Notes: generated from the sequence alone by a model not told the origin. 64,000 bases of DNA from Pelobates cultripes (GCA_933207985.1 OW240912.1:250473522-250537521), one strand, 5' to 3'. Counted from the first letter of the stretch, positions 24,061 through 37,722 are shown. Numbers and translations: made by a program.

Positions 24061-24485
24061 GGTAGATCCGTAACTGGCAAGGCACTGTGGGAATTGAGGA
24101 TCTACCTTTTGGCCAACCTTGCATGAGAGAGGGGCCCCAAAAAATACTTGCAACGTGACACACTTTTCATTAGTTCAACCCCTGGGGAGAACCTGCATGA
24201 GTGTGTACCTTGGAGTTATGAACTATTTGGAAACTTGCATTCAATAATACAAATGGCGAGTATCCCATTTTTCTAGTTCCATTATTATTTTCCACTGAAC
24301 TAAAGTTTGATCTTTTCTGTATCGTGGGATGGAACAACAGGAAATTCAGTGCAGTTTGGGAAAAAAGAGAAAAACTAATTAAAAAAAAATAAAAAGATAG
24401 CTTATTTCTGCTAGTAATTAAATTACAGAGCTTCCATTTAGTTTAAGAATAGTTTCTGTTATGTTTTGCAAAACATTTAGGGTGT
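24061..24485. other. Non-coding stretch
   Basis: Contains gaggggccccaaaaaatac (24130), similar to the subterminal word near 780; otherwise unrecognised. Confidence 0.45.
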
Positions 24486-25000
24486 ACATCCCCTTAGTGA
24501 CCAAACCACTTTTAAATTTTCCTACCATTGGGACCAGGGCTCTTTTTACATTTCTGTGGTGCTTGTGTTTAGCTGTAATTTTCCTCTTACTCATTTACTG
24601 TACCCACACATATTATATACAGTTTTTCTTGCCATTAAATGATCTTTCCAAAGATACCATTATTTTCATCATGTCATATAATTTACTATAATTCTTTTTT
24701 TATAAAAAATGATGAAAACATTTAAAAATACACACTTTTTCTAACTTTGACCCCCAAAATATGTTACAAATCCACAACCGTCAAAAAACACCCACACTAA
24801 ATAGTTTTTAAATTTTGTCCTGAGTTTAGAAATACTCAATGTTATGATGTTCTTAGCTTTTTTTTGCAAGTTATAGGGCAATAATTACAAGTAGCAAACC
24901 ATTTTCTTTCTTCAAAATTAACGAACGTCAATCCCTGTCAATCCCTGAATATCCCTTCACATGTATTTATTTATTTTTTTAAAAGGGACAGAAAAGGATA
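24486..25000 (+). mobile_element. piggyBac-like MITE, old left-end fragment
   Basis: Sequence from ccccttagtgacc onward aligns by eye with the intact MITE at 49160: ctctttttacatttctgtgg, gctgtaattttcc, tcatttactg, ttttgtcctgagttta and caagttatagggcaata all have counterparts in the same order. The right half and right terminus are absent. Divergence is visibly high, so this is an older insertion than the copy inside the LINE. Confidence 0.75.
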
Positions 25001-27440
25001 GAAGACAGTGAGTACAAACCTACGCACTCTACCCTAAGGTAATAGTGCTGGATGTAACTTCTAGTCTTCAGTACTGCAAGGAGACTCCAGGGGTCTCCAG
25101 GGGCTTAACCCCAACATGAGAAATAAACAAACAAACATGAGCAAAGATGCTACTGGTCTCATTGCAAATGAAGCCCTGAGATCAGGTACATCACCTGAAT
25201 ATATATATATATATAGCAATGTAGAATCAGGGTAATGTACTGGCTAATATATCGAAAAATAATATCTGAATAGTGAGACCATAAAGTAAGTGAAAAATAA
25301 AGTATATACAAGTGCAACGTCTACATTTGAAGGAGCCTGTGATAGGAGTGTTCAACTGTTAGTACGCTGAAAGTGACTGGGGACAAGACGATCTCTCAAA
25401 TTCTTGCCCCTTCGCGCCGACATCTCCACTTTAGGACTCAATATTTTGTTCAAGTGTATGCCATCAGTTAATATTGGCCAGAATTTTTGGATACCTGTTT
25501 TAACTCTATCCCACCATTCATCAAATGTTGCAATCATACGTGGAGGATTGGTGGATATTAGGGTGGACTTATTGGCGAGTAGGGTATCCCTGTCTGCCTC
25601 CAAAGCTCTCCTGTAGGCTTTCTAAAGGCACTTGTTGGGGTATCCTTTTTCTCTAAATTGCTGTCTTAGAGTTCTTGCTTTTATTTTAAAATCCTCAATG
25701 GAACTGCAGTTTCTGCAAACTTTAAGATATTGGCCACTAGGTATACCTTGTTTTAGAGGTTTGGGATGGAAACTACCCCAGCTGAGTAGACTATTGGAGG
25801 ATGTGGGTTTTCTAAAGAGGGTTGTCTGAATGGAGTTCTGGGTGGTAATTGACACAGTAATGTGCAAAAGGTTTTGCACAGGTTTTGTTGCCAAATTCTG
25901 AGGTAAATCTCAGGTTCAGATCATTATCGTTCAGGAGGGTCACAAATGCATTGAAATCCTCCAAAGTGCCTTTCCATATAATCAGGATATCATCTATATA
26001 ACTAGCCCAGAGGTGTATCATGGGGGTATATATTGAGAATTTAGATTACTTAACTATAAATGCCTCCCATCAACCCAGGTGTAGGTTCGCATACGATGGG
26101 GCACAAGCTGTCCCGATCACAGTGCCACGTACTTGATGGTAAAATGTTTCATTAAATAAAAAGTAGTTGTGGGAGAGAATGAATTTGAGCAATTCCAGAG
26201 TGAAGTCAGAGTGTGGTTGCTGATTTGTACCTTTGCTTTCAAGGTAATGCTTGACGTGCTGTATTCCTCCCTTGTGGGGTATAGAGGAATAAAGTGACTC
26301 CACGTCTAGACTGCACTATACCGCTGATTTTGGTAGGGTAAGATTAGATAGCAAAGCCAAAGTTTGTTTAGTATCCTGTATGAAGGAAGGTAGGGATTCC
26401 TCGAATGGGCATAAGATTTTATCTATGTAGATACTCCCATTTTGTGTCAGATTGTCCACTCCTGAAACTATTGGGCGCCCAGGGAGATCTTGGAGGTCTT
26501 TATGGATCTTTGGCAGACAATAGAAGGTCGCTGTTCTTGCGTTTTTTGTAAAGATAAATTCATATTTCTCTTTGGACAGCAGCCCTCTATCTCTGCCTGA
26601 ATCCAAGATTTGTTTATATTCATGTAAGAATATATTTGTTGGATCTGCTTTTAAGACATGGTATGTGTCTTTATCATCCAAAATCCTTGAAGCCATTTTG
26701 ACATAGTCAGTGGAGTTCATAATGACTATGTTGCCCCCCTTGTCTGCTGGTTTAATAGTAATTTCCTTCTCTTTTTTGAGGAGGGCTTTATTTTCCTGTT
26801 TAGTGAGGTGCACATTGGGATATATATGGAGATCTGTGTTTTTGATGCTTTCTATCTTTAGTTTCACAGCTGCCAGAAAGAGTTCAATATTTCCGAAGCT
26901 CCCAATATTTGGTATAAAACGACTCTTCGGTTTCAAGTTAGTCTTATGTTGTGTGGAAGTATCGTTTTCCTCTAACAGGGATACAAGAGTTAATAAGCAA
27001 TCATATCCCCTACTCAGTAGTCCTAAATCTCTTGCTTTCTTTTCATTTTGAAGTTGGTGGTATTTGAAAAGAGCGAGTTTTCTAACAAATAGATGGAGAT
27101 CCTTTATCCATATAAATTTGTTATATGCTGGAACTGGTACAAAGGAAAGTCCCTTTGTTAGGACATTATTTTCATTCTGAGTAAGGATGCGATCTGACAG
27201 ATTAACTATTTGTGTATTTTGTGTCAGTAGCGCCTTCTCCTTGTGTATCTCCCCCCTCCGCCTCTGTTGCGGGTATGGTACATAGTTTGGCGACATAGTT
27301 TGTATGTCTTATTGGACGCACCTGATACGTCCGAGGTCGGGATAGGGCTATAGAAAAGTGCTTCCATTAGGATAGTTGTATAATTGCAACCTACTGTAAA
27401 TGCACCTGTGCTATATCATAACGGAATTGTAATTTAATTA
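25001..27440 (-). mobile_element. Penelope-like retroelement, decayed
   Basis: Antisense element whose reverse-transcriptase block occupies 27296-25345 in pieces. The region right of 27300 may be its 5' leader; the region left of 25345 (to about 25001) would be its 3' part. That part contains short tracts such as (TA)n at 25198-25215 but no clear GIY-YIG endonuclease. No target duplication was identified, so the outer limits are approximate. Confidence 0.7.
25345..27296 (-). pseudogene. Penelope-like reverse transcriptase, frameshifted
   Basis: From an ATG at 27296 a 326-codon frame contains the family N-terminal pattern (ENNVLTKGLSFVPVP; FVRKLALF), the ITIKPADKGGNIVIMN block and the FYCLPKIHK / GRPIVSG motif, ending near 26316. 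Later pieces in shifted frames give MESLYSSIP (motif A region), RGTVIGTACAPSYANLHLG (motif B), YIDDILIIW (motif C, 26021-25812) and the FRKPTSSNSLL / GQYLKVCRNCS thumb block. A C-terminal NLRDRLVPSHF segment lies at 25603-25352. The catalytic YIDD is retained, but at least three frameshifts or stops separate the pieces. The order of motifs makes the family assignment firm. Confidence 0.9.
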
Positions 27441-29679
27441 TTATTTTAAGATATACCTTATTATGATTTATTGTTTTTATTGTTATTGCCATTATAAGCG
27501 TTAACAAGAAGCAAGATATTACTTGATATTACTGAGGATATTACTGCGCTACAGTTTACCACCATGCTAGGATACAAAAACCTAAGTGGGATGTAGGTGA
27601 ACAAAACTTGTGTGAACTGGCTAACAATGAAATTAGTTAAGGTAAAGCTGACTTTGTGCACTGTGCAAATTATCTTACTGTTTCAGTCTCTCCAACACTG
27701 CAACATGTCCCCTTTCTTCTACACTCACTACATTTACCCTTTCTCTGTACTAGACTGCTTACCAGTAGCATCAACCAGCTTGTAAGAGTGCAAGGAGAAG
27801 AGTGGACAAGTGAGTGCTTCTGGACAGTCCCCAGAAAGAGTACAGTGAGTCCCTTATTAGACGCATAAGCCGCAAGCTCAGGGTGCTCATAGTATGTCGG
27901 TAGTATGTCCTAACCAGATCGTCAGGCAGTTTGACGCCAGGCTGTGCAGGTTCTGTGATTCGCGTCAGTGACCCACCCTTTTACCCTGCCCACCAAAGTC
28001 TTGTTTCACCAGATGGTGAATACAAAAGATTAAAATAGGGTATGCGTTTTCTTATAGCTGTATCCTGTGAGTTTCCCTCCAGCACTTCCTCCATCAGATA
28101 CTTGACGCTTGGGAGATATGACTGTTTTAATGTCTTCTGTCAATAAGATTCTGTAATTAGGCCCAATGGAATTGTCAGCACCAGGCCCAATGGGCTCTTA
28201 ATCTCGACCTGGGATAGATTACATATAACAAAATGAGTAAATTGACACTATTTAGATATTATTCTCATGGCTTTGATGAGGCCTATTATTAAATGTATAC
28301 TGTTTTAAAAGTGCATCTACTAAATCAATTGTTTTTTTAGATGTACTGTTTTTTACATGTTCACATTGATGTGGTAAGATGATTTAACATTTGGAATGTT
28401 TACAAAAGGTTAAAGAAAGTAAATGACTGATTAACTATAGCCAAGTGGAAGTCTCAACAGATGGAATGATTTAAGGAAACAGAAACACTTTTCAAAGTCA
28501 TAAAAGACATATCCTGAAGACTTAATTTGACGAGAGTCTCTGGTTATTAACAGACCTTCCAGGAATATAAATGAAAGTTCTTGAGGAAGCAATTCATATA
28601 AAATACGTTCCACAATTAATGTAGGATAAATGAAAACTTGTCTTAGTAAGGCAATTCAGATATGTATTAATGGGTGTTCATCCAAAGCTAAACCTTTAAA
28701 GCCTATAATTATAAATGAAACCTTAGCAAAAAGCACATTTAATAAATGAAATAATTAACCATGGACCTCTTTGAAATAGCTGTGTTCACATATCCTTATG
28801 AACTGTCATCATTTTTATATGTACTATTTTTGAATGTGTAATAATTGTTCTGATTAATTGACAGCTGTTTAGTATTCCATCCAAACTGAATTTATTTTTT
28901 CTTCTCCTTTTCAAAAAACTCCCTATTGGTTTGTATACTATCTCTCAGCATAGCTATCTTCTCATATGACATTATAACAGTTTAAAAAGAGAAAATACAG
29001 TGTCCAAGAAGTTCAAATTACATCACTTGCAGACAAGTCATGCATGTGGTTAAAGAAGAATCCATTTGCTTACAAGGTCTACCTAGAATGTTTGTTTCCT
29101 CAGAGACTTTAATTTCTTTTTGACAGTTACCAATGTTCATTTGATACGCTGTACATGTTAGTGCACAGGAATATGCTGAAGTTTCTTATCTCTTACTTTT
29201 TGTATTGGCTTTGTTTATATTTGACTTTACTAAAGATTTCTTTTTATTTTCAATGTTATTTTTATTCAAAAGTCCACAACATGATAGAAGCAACATACAG
29301 TATGACAAAATACAAATAGGATACAAGTAGAGTTGTGCACACAGAAAGGATGCGGAACGTAGAAACAAAGTGGTGGTGATGGTGTGTGTGTGTGGGGGGG
29401 AGGGGGGAGGGAGGGAGGGGACAAGTATGAGAGACAAGGCATTCGCAAGGAAATATATGCTATCTAAATGTCATCAAAATTCTAATATTTCAACAAGAAC
29501 ATGCAGGGGAAGTATGTAGACCTGCAGGCCAAATGCATGTCCACAGAGACCCGTTATGCACTTTTCACATCAGATATTAACATCTCCCAATCAGCCCACG
29601 GTTTCTTAGTTATATTTGTATGTGGGTATTTCCTTAATAGTGCACAAGGAGTATATGTCAAGAGCCCACTAAAGCCTGG
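27441..29679. other. Non-coding stretch
   Basis: No gene recognised in about 2.2 kb. A G-rich tract (29383-29420, ggtgtgtgtgtgtggggggg then gggagg units) produces short Pro/His-rich antisense frames. The end of a T2-like MITE (gtgtctctttaa) may lie at 29680-29692. Confidence 0.55.
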
Positions 29680-29930
29680 AGTGTCTCTTTAAGCTGGATG
29701 AATAGTGTTGAAAGGACTTTATCTCTAGAAGTTAACCAATGCTGTGTTAGTGCCTAGATTGCCTTCAGAAAGAAAGGCTTAATATTATACAATATTGCAA
29801 ATATTTTTATAATGATATAAATTGGAAAGAAAATTAGAAAGCAAGCAACATTTTGTTATATTGTTATAAATAATTAATGACAAAAAAAATAAGATAAAAT
29901 AAATGTATGATGCAGGTTAAATTGTTACGA

Positions 29931-30408
29931 GAAACACACCAAGCACCATATCCACTACAACTTTCTGTAGTGGTTATGATGCCTGGAGTGCCCTGACACC
30001 CTCGTTGCAAATAGTCAAACCATTTTTGAATGCTTTGATTTCATTCCTGGGGCCCACCGGGTGCTGCTCACCACCGCCACCACTAACGCTGGAGAGCTGG
30101 AAGTTCCTGAACAGGAACTTCTGTTATCCATCCTAAGCTAAGTCTGTCAGCTGACTGCTCTCAGCCAATAAACTAAGCCTTGCACTGCAAGGCTTAGTTC
30201 AGGATAACTGATAGAAATGACTGCTTAGGAACTTCTAGATTTCAAGCATTAGTAGTGGAGGCAGGAAGAGGCACCCAGCGAACCCCATGTAAGAAATCAA
30301 ATCATTCCAAAGTGGATTGGCTCCTTATTGTGGGAATGGGTGCCATGGCACTTCTGGCAACTTCAGTACTACAGCGAACTGTAGAGGTTATGGTGCTTGG
30401 AGTATTCC
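29931..30408. mobile_element. Non-autonomous TIR element (ccaagcaccata ends)
   Basis: The left end gaaacacaccaagcaccata is the imperfect inverse of tatggtgcttggagtattcc at 30408. The interior has hairpins (ctagttccta-type arms near 30105-30120 and 30225-30240; aagccttgcactgcaaggctt at 30175-30193). Left subterminal ccactacaactttctgtagtgg is palindromic. Superfamily not assigned; the subterminal words resemble those of the 42816 hAT-like element. Confidence 0.6.
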
Positions 30409-30527
30409 ATGAAAGGGTTAGTGCTGTGCTTATCTCTGTTCAGTATATGCACTCTGCAAGAATACATTTTGACTTTAGAATTCAGACTCCCGTGCATTGT
30501 GCTTTCACATAAAACATTTGTGGTTTT

Positions 30528-32199
30528 TGGGGGGCGGAGCCAAGCCACTGACCTGAATGGCTGCATGTAATCGGAGCTCCGTACAAAGCAAATGTTCTGG
30601 CCCCTATAATGTGGCCCAAACTACTGGCAAATGGTACCAAACTGACCCATCAGCTCCAACTGATACAGTGGGACGGAAAACTAAAATGGCCAAGCCCGAT
30701 AGACCTCGGCAGAGTGGCACTATCGGCGACCTATGGCGGCAGGCCCACAACAACATGGGCACAAACATGGTCACTACGCTGACGACTGCTCGGATATATC
30801 AGACGACTTTACAAGCAGGGCTGGAATACACCATCTACCCCTCTCTCCAAACTCACCCACAAACGGAAGCTTCTCCAGTGACCACAGCGGTGATGAAAGT
30901 ACGGCTAGCGGGGCTTCAGCTCACCATACAAGCTGATATGGTCCTGATCTGCGGAGACCTGCAAGGCCTCATAGGCCACCTGATCACAGAAGCCGACTTC
31001 CAATGAAACACACAAGACACGGCGCAGCTGCAAAAAGAAATACAAGACCTGCAACAGCAGAAACACATAATGGACCAGCAGTTTGCAAACCTGGAGGATC
31101 AGAGATGAAGCCTGAACCTCAAGATCAGGGGCATCTGTGAGGAGATACCGGAGGCAGAGTTACCTCATTTCATCCGGCGCCTGCTGTCAGCTCTCTTGCC
31201 CCCTAAACAGGCCAAACAAACATCCCTAGGTGGGATGTTTCACCTCCCATGACCTGCTAAAGCCCTGGCCCCGAGAGACTGCCTGGTGCGCTTCATGAGC
31301 CATGAGGACAGATCAGCGGTCCTTCAAGCAACAAGAACCGAAACGCCAGACGTGTTTCAGAGTATGCAGCTCTCCTTTATCCAGGGCGGCCCTGGCCTGG
31401 CTCCACTCAATGAGGCCCTTCACGGCTCTCCTCCGCCTGCACAAAATAAAATACCAATGGAGATGACCTTGGGCGTTATTAATCCACCATGGCGACACAT
31501 CATTCAAGATCCAAGATATGCAGGATGCCACGAATCTCCTATAAAAACTAGACTTGCAACAGGACTCTCTGTTTACTGCGGGACCAAGCCACCCAGCGGC
31601 ACAACCGCCAGCAAGTGACCCTGCCGAGGTGACACTTCTCGTTCCCTGACAGACTGGGCCAAGAACATCCATAGCAGCCATGACCTGAAGAAGCCAGGGA
31701 CTAACACCTAACTCCTAACAGCCTTTTGTTACACAGACATGCCATCCAAAGCTTTCAAGACTACTCCCTCCCTGATGTTTATGTTCACAAGTACACTCTC
31801 TAATTACACTGAAGAATTGATCCTCCCACCCTCCCCCCAGGGTTAATGGGCAACATCACACACAGGAGCATGCTGTCTAAAGGCCCACACAGTAGAGCAA
31901 GCGCTCCCCATACAATCCAGTCTGACACATGGACCATGACACTCTTATTTTACCATAAGCAAAATCAGCCTATTTGCCTTTAGTAACGCTAGACTCTTAG
32001 GCCACACTAGGCTTACGAATACACACTGCCTCCCACTACCCAAAACTAAATTCCCTCAACTCCTGGTCCAATATCACTCTATGACAAAAACCCTGTCTAT
32101 CTTGTTCTACCATATGTGTTTGTTGTTATGCATAAGTTGGTTTTCTTCTGTAACATTTTACTGAGACCATGACCTGAGTCAAATATAAAGAATTAAAAT
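30528..32199 (+). mobile_element. L1/Tx1-type LINE lacking ORF2, bounded by direct repeats
   Basis: It starts with a GC-rich leader (ggggcggagccaagccactg), continues through a degraded ORF1, then a non-coding 3' region ending gaattaaaata. It is flanked by a direct repeat matching at 16 of 17 positions: aaaacatttgtggtttt at 30511-30527 and aaaacagttgtggtttt at 32200-32216. The 1.67-kb unit thus has both a 5' leader and a 3' tail but no reverse transcriptase, as if ORF2 was deleted before or during retroposition. Confidence 0.7.
30557..31650 (+). pseudogene. L1/Tx1-type ORF1, degraded
   Basis: The first frame opens at 30557 with an Ala/Ser/Lys-rich leader (GRKTKMAKPDRPRQSG) and stops near 31006. 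A shifted continuation gives the coiled-coil end QLQKEIQDLQQQKHIMDQQF and LEDQR, a stop, then SLNLKIRGICEEIPEAELPHF, which matches the start of the ORF1 RRM. The C-terminal domain follows (APRDCLVRFMSHEDRSAVLQA). At least two stops and one frameshift. The family protein binds its own mRNA with RRM and C-terminal domains after trimerising through the coiled coil. Confidence 0.75.
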
Positions 32200-32216
32200 A
32201 AAACAGTTGTGGTTTT

Positions 32217-32799
32217 CATGAATTCATTTGAGAATAGTGATGGATGCCATTGACGTTCTTCCGCATGCAGTCATCAAAAAGTATATTACATGTAATGCAA
32301 AGTTTAAATTACTAGTCAGGAAAAAATTATCTCATTTTCAACTTGTAACTCACACACAAACACATGTGCTTTACAATACATATTATATCAGTTTGAGCTT
32401 CCTGTTGAAGATTCTGGATGGTACTGGTGGTCCACAAATGACATGCAGAGAACCAATGAATTGACATAATCAACTATGATTAATAGTATTTTGTAATTAT
32501 TATGGTAGAACATGTAATGTTGACAAAAACAAGATATGACATCTTAATCTATACTACACATTGAGCCAAATGTCACATTAGTGATGCGGATTCACGCCAT
32601 GTTATTACTTAGGAAAAGAAGGACATACATCCACACCATAACATTTGTTGCCCACCCAAATTCTTGTTTGCTGTTCAGTTAGATATTGCTCACGCTTCCT
32701 AATAGAGAGCTACAAAATACTTTTGTTAAAGACTATTTGCCTGTATGAGAAGTCAATTGGCAAATTTAAACAAAACTGCTCTTTTAATTTAATCTCACA

Positions 32800-32847
<48 letters not shown>

Positions 32848-35800
32848 AGAGAGGTATGTATTATTCTGACAATAGGTGGCCTCCCAGTGGCCATCAATAA
32901 TTAAAGTTGAATATTCTAGATGAAGGCAACGCTGACACTAATGAATCGTATGGGCCATGATATGCCCTCATTTTTATAAAAAACATATTGTAGTTTTCAG
33001 ATAACTTTTGTACACTATATTATTCTAAGCGGTCAGCTATAACTAGCCTGCATGTTCTCCAGTTACAGCCTGTTAAGCTGAATAAGCGAAATAATACTTT
33101 CTGTCTTTAGTCATAATTGAAAACTGATGTAGAGGATCCTTTTCAAATGGCATCATACTTATAATAAATTAGGTTATTAAGAATATGTTTGAAATGTGTT
33201 GAACTTTAGGAAGTAAAGACAAAGGAGAATATAAGATACACATGGAACATGGATCCACACAGTGTTGAATCATAATGTAAAAGTTATTTTATAAATATCA
33301 AAGTGTACTTATTTGTACAGCAAATATACAGTTGACTAAAGGTAAACAGAATTCATTGTACATCATGTTTATGTGTTGTCTGACATTCAGAGATGTTACA
33401 GAACAAGAACATGTAATGACTGATACAGTTAGCATTAGTTTCTACTAGTGTTTTAATGTGGAACTGTTATTTTCTGGGAAATTTGCTAATTTGCAAAGAC
33501 CCGCGATGATGACATTGCCAGGGTGGGCAGGCTAAGGTAAGTTCAAGTCACCAGAACTTGTCCCTTGTGTGCGCTGTCATCCCCTTCCAGCCAGTCCTGA
33601 CTGTAGGATCCTCTATAGATAGTTCTAATTTCCCTGCAGTCGTCACTGGTGATGGCTGAGGGAAATGACTCTGCTTGACAGACATACAGAAAATACTGAG
33701 ATACCTATGAATCCCATATATTAAATAATTTATCCTAATTGATTGATCCCTTTACTGCCAAAATCTTGTATATATATTTTTTTTAACTTTTATTTGCTTT
33801 GCAAAACAAAATTTAGTCCATAAAGCATCACTTAACTTCAATTATAATCCAGGATATTTCACCATTTTGTAGAGGAGCACATTTCTTAGCCAGGAACACA
33901 TTCCAGACATACAATGTTTGCATATACCCTGAAAATAACAGCCACTTCTAAACAGTGAAGGAAGCTTCAAATATTCTATCATTCCTACGGCCATGGAAGA
34001 GTGAATGATATCTTTCATGTACCTCTTATACCCTTTAGTATTACAATTACAAAGAATGCTTCATAAACATGTTTATTTTAGATATACATGATTTAATTGT
34101 ACTGAGTATTATGCTCAATTGCAGACATTCTTTGTTCTTGCCATTATCAGTAAGCTAATATGTTTCTATGTACCCAGATACAACTCAGATACATAGAAAG
34201 TTTTTGACCATTTCTATTTATCTATTTTCGTCACATCTATTGTTTGTAAGAAAACATAATGTATATTTGTATCTATATTAAAATTTCAGTATGTGTGAAA
34301 TATTGCAAGATAAAAGCTACTGCATACTCTCTAATGTTTTTCATTTACTAAAACAAACTACAAAGAAGGGACAAATGCATGAAAAAAAGTTTGCATATTA
34401 ATTGCCTTTTAATATTTGTCTGAAAAGCTATCTATACACAAAAGTACCGTTTAATCATAAATTTATGTACTGGCTATGCATTGAATGTTTCAAAAATATG
34501 CTGCAATAAAAAAATTTCCAAACACAATTTGCTTGAAAGTGAAGGGGTTAAACAAAAAACAAGTCAGTAGTGAAATGGTTAACAGACTATTTCGGTTCAC
34601 GCTCTTGTTCTAAACATGACTGAATGGGTGAACAGGGAATTTTTCTCTCCAAATGACATATTTAATAGAAAATTTATAGCATTTGGCGAGCATCACGTTC
34701 AAGTAATGTCTTTTTTTTTTCTTGCATATTAATACTGTAACACATCTTAAATGTATTTCATGGGAAAATGTGAAACTAAGGGCCCACTGTTACTAAAAAT
34801 GGATTTCGAGGGGAAAAAAAACTGTTATAAATAAGTTATCTCCAAAAGTCAAGGTTCCATAGAATAACAGCCATTGATAAACGTGACTCACCCTTAAAAA
34901 ACACAGTTGAGGAGAGAGAGTGGATGTTGAGTCTGTGTCTGCTGAGACAAAGTCTTTCACTGTTTAAATAACCCAGAATTGCAGAACCCATACCTGGTAC
35001 CATCTCAGCTTGCTTAAATATATAAAGAGAAAACAAATACAGATGTGTCCACAAATATCAAGCTTTTGTTTCAAATAAAAATGCAAGGCTCAGCATGAAA
35101 ACTGGAATGATGTGCTTAGGTCTCTCCTATTAAAGCTATGGACAGGAGATTCCAAGGGATGGCCCACCACAAAGTGTTGTTCTCTGAGATTGCATGTGAA
35201 CATTTTATAACCATTCTATTATAAGACTCACAATTCTGAGAAGATCTTTTCAGTACAAGAAATCCAAAATTTCAGAGTACGAATTGTTTCATACGTGTGC
35301 ACAAATGATGGACAGTTATGTACAATCTAAATGTTGGCATGGCAAAGCTGCAGAAAATCTGTCCGATGTGTTTTGAACAAATCTGGGGGTGGGAAGTTGT
35401 GATAGTATGTTTATTTAGTTTAGTTGCTTCAGATTATGATGTTGTTTTGTCCATGTATTTTGGTTGAAGACAAACCAATTTTAAATTTCCAAGAAAGATA
35501 AATGTATTATATTTGCATCTTTTTTGTTATTATATCCGCTTAAACCCCTCCACAGTTCTTACTATATGAGTTATAGGCAGGGCCTTTTAATTTTACGGTG
35601 GGAGAAGGTTCACTAGCTTCCTGCTAGAAATTCAGCCTCTGTCGTGCTTTGCTTTTTATCTTTTCTCTCTTCTAAAAGGGACATTTGCAGTACTTTTCTC
35701 TCCAAATCCTGCCCACTCAGCAGCAGTTATTTTGGGATTCTTCCCTGAGACACATTTAAAATACGACTAAGAATCTTAAAACAATCATGTGCACAGTTAT

Positions 35801-37578
35801 AAAAACAGAATGCATTCAATTGGGTTACAGTTTACAAAGAAAATACACTAGACATGCATAGGTTCATAGGGTCAATAATGCATCATAAGCGAATGTCCTT
35901 ATAGTAGTCAGGCTGTGATTTTCATCAGAATGATAAAGGGACCTTCTGTTACAAAGATTCCTTTGGCACCATGAGTAATATTTTCATTATTTAGGACTAG
36001 AGGGTTGCCCCCTCTAGTTTAGAGTGTGGGATACTTTTAATATTAGTGATCAGAGGGATTGGACATGTCATCTCCTGATCATGTTTATCTTGGATACACA
36101 ACTCCCAGTGTATTATTCCTTTATTTTCCTGGGTAATGTCTAGGGTCTGTGACATACCAGTATTTACTTAAAAGAGCTGATTTTGCTTAGAAAAAATAGA
36201 AATGGAATGGCTAAAATGCTACCATAGTACAAAGGATAGAATAATTTAATATAACTACTTTAAGGGCTGATTTCCTCACTTTGTTACTACTAACAGCTGG
36301 TACATATTGTGGCTACTATTAACTGAGAGATAATAATGTCTGGTTTACTGATAATGTTCATGTAGCAGCAATATCCTAGTAGTGACTCTTATTCTAATTT
36401 ATTCATCATCACCATGACTTGATGGTATAAGACACTCACATGCATACTCAATTCATCTGTGATCATTCTTAGTGGAGTAGACACATGTTAGTAGCATGGT
36501 TGAAGTTGGTGAGGGACTTATCAGTTGGTTAGAGTTGGTTAGAGGTAGGTCTTGGTTGGCGGTATGTTAGTGAATTCTGATAGGTAATAAACAAAGGAAG
36601 GTATAAATAAATGAGTTACCTAAGAATATATCCTCAAGGGTGTGGAAAATTAGAAAAATAATCTAGTTGTTCACGGGACTAAAATGTTAACACAATCCAT
36701 GTGTCCCTCATAACATGCTGCGTCTCTCCCTCTCTACTCCCTCATAGTATGCCGTTAAGTTTGTCTTGTGTGTGTCGGAACACTGGCTGTGTTTAGTGAG
36801 TGTTTTTGTACTGTGCGTTAGCTGTGTGTAATTTGTGTCTTATGTGTACTAATGGGTAGAGAGTGAGCATTAGGACGGAAGCCCAGCAGTGAGCAAATGC
36901 TGCTGTTGAGCCTGATTCCACCCCTCCGCTGACTGGAAGAGGAGGAGAGCCCAGACACCCTGGGTGCAAACTCCATTGGGTGCAAACTATGGTAATGGTA
37001 CTTAAAGTAAGAACTATATATACTGTACCTCTCAAGAGTATATATCAAATATTAATGCCAGGCAGAGTTGAGGCACATTTTGTTTTAAATTTAAATGGTC
37101 TTAAGGTGTTACATTTTGGATACAGAAAAAAAAAAAGATGACATAATGCAAAATAATTGACTGTTGGATTTGATAAATTATTTCCTTACTGTATTCTATA
37201 CAATATAATGAATATATATTCTATATAATAAATATATACTATATAATAATTTCTTGAATTATTTAACCAAAGGGAAAGGGGAATATTAAACATGATACAT
37301 TTTAAATATAACTTTGTGACAACTTTATTATGCCACTCAGTCCAATCCTATTTTTTCATTCTCAGATTAATCCTTAATATATAGCTTCCAAAGGGTTTTT
37401 GTTCCATAGAGTTTTGCAGCACAAATGGACTACACACAGTGGTATATTTCTACTTTGTATAAAAACAGTGCCGTGAGTTTAAAAGACGATGTTCTCTGTC
37501 AAACAGTGTTACTTTTTACTGAATGTAGTCTAACATTTCCAATGCTGTGCATACAGCAGCATTTCATACACAATCTGC
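32217..37578. other. Long unannotated AT-rich stretch
   Basis: About 5.4 kb without a recognised gene or intact element. There is a (TA)n microsatellite at 32800-32846. A GC-richer patch at 36750-36980 (cagcagtgagcaaatgctgc; ccctccgctgactggaagag) may be an old repeat. No open frame over about 80 codons looks coding. Conserved non-coding elements cannot be excluded without alignment. Confidence 0.55.
32800..32846. repeat. (TA)n microsatellite
   Basis: Uninterrupted TA dinucleotides for about 45 bp. Confidence 0.98.
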
Positions 37579-37586
37579 ATCTAGAC

Positions 37587-37722
37587 CATGGATAGGCAAC
37601 CTTCGGCAGTCCAGATACTGTGGACTACATCCCCCATAATGCTCTTACATTCATAATGCTGGCAAAGCATTATGGGAGGTGTAGTCCAAAACATCTGGAG
37701 TGCTGAAGGTTGCCTATGCCTG
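37587..37722. mobile_element. 136-bp hAT-like MITE with perfect 8-bp duplication
   Basis: Left arm catggataggcaaccttcgg and right arm tgaaggttgcctatgcctg are inverted repeats. Next arms gtggactacatcccccataa and ttatgggaggtgtagtccaa also pair, so most of the element folds into one hairpin. Flanks atctagac are identical at 37579-37586 and 37723-37730. Confidence 0.92.
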
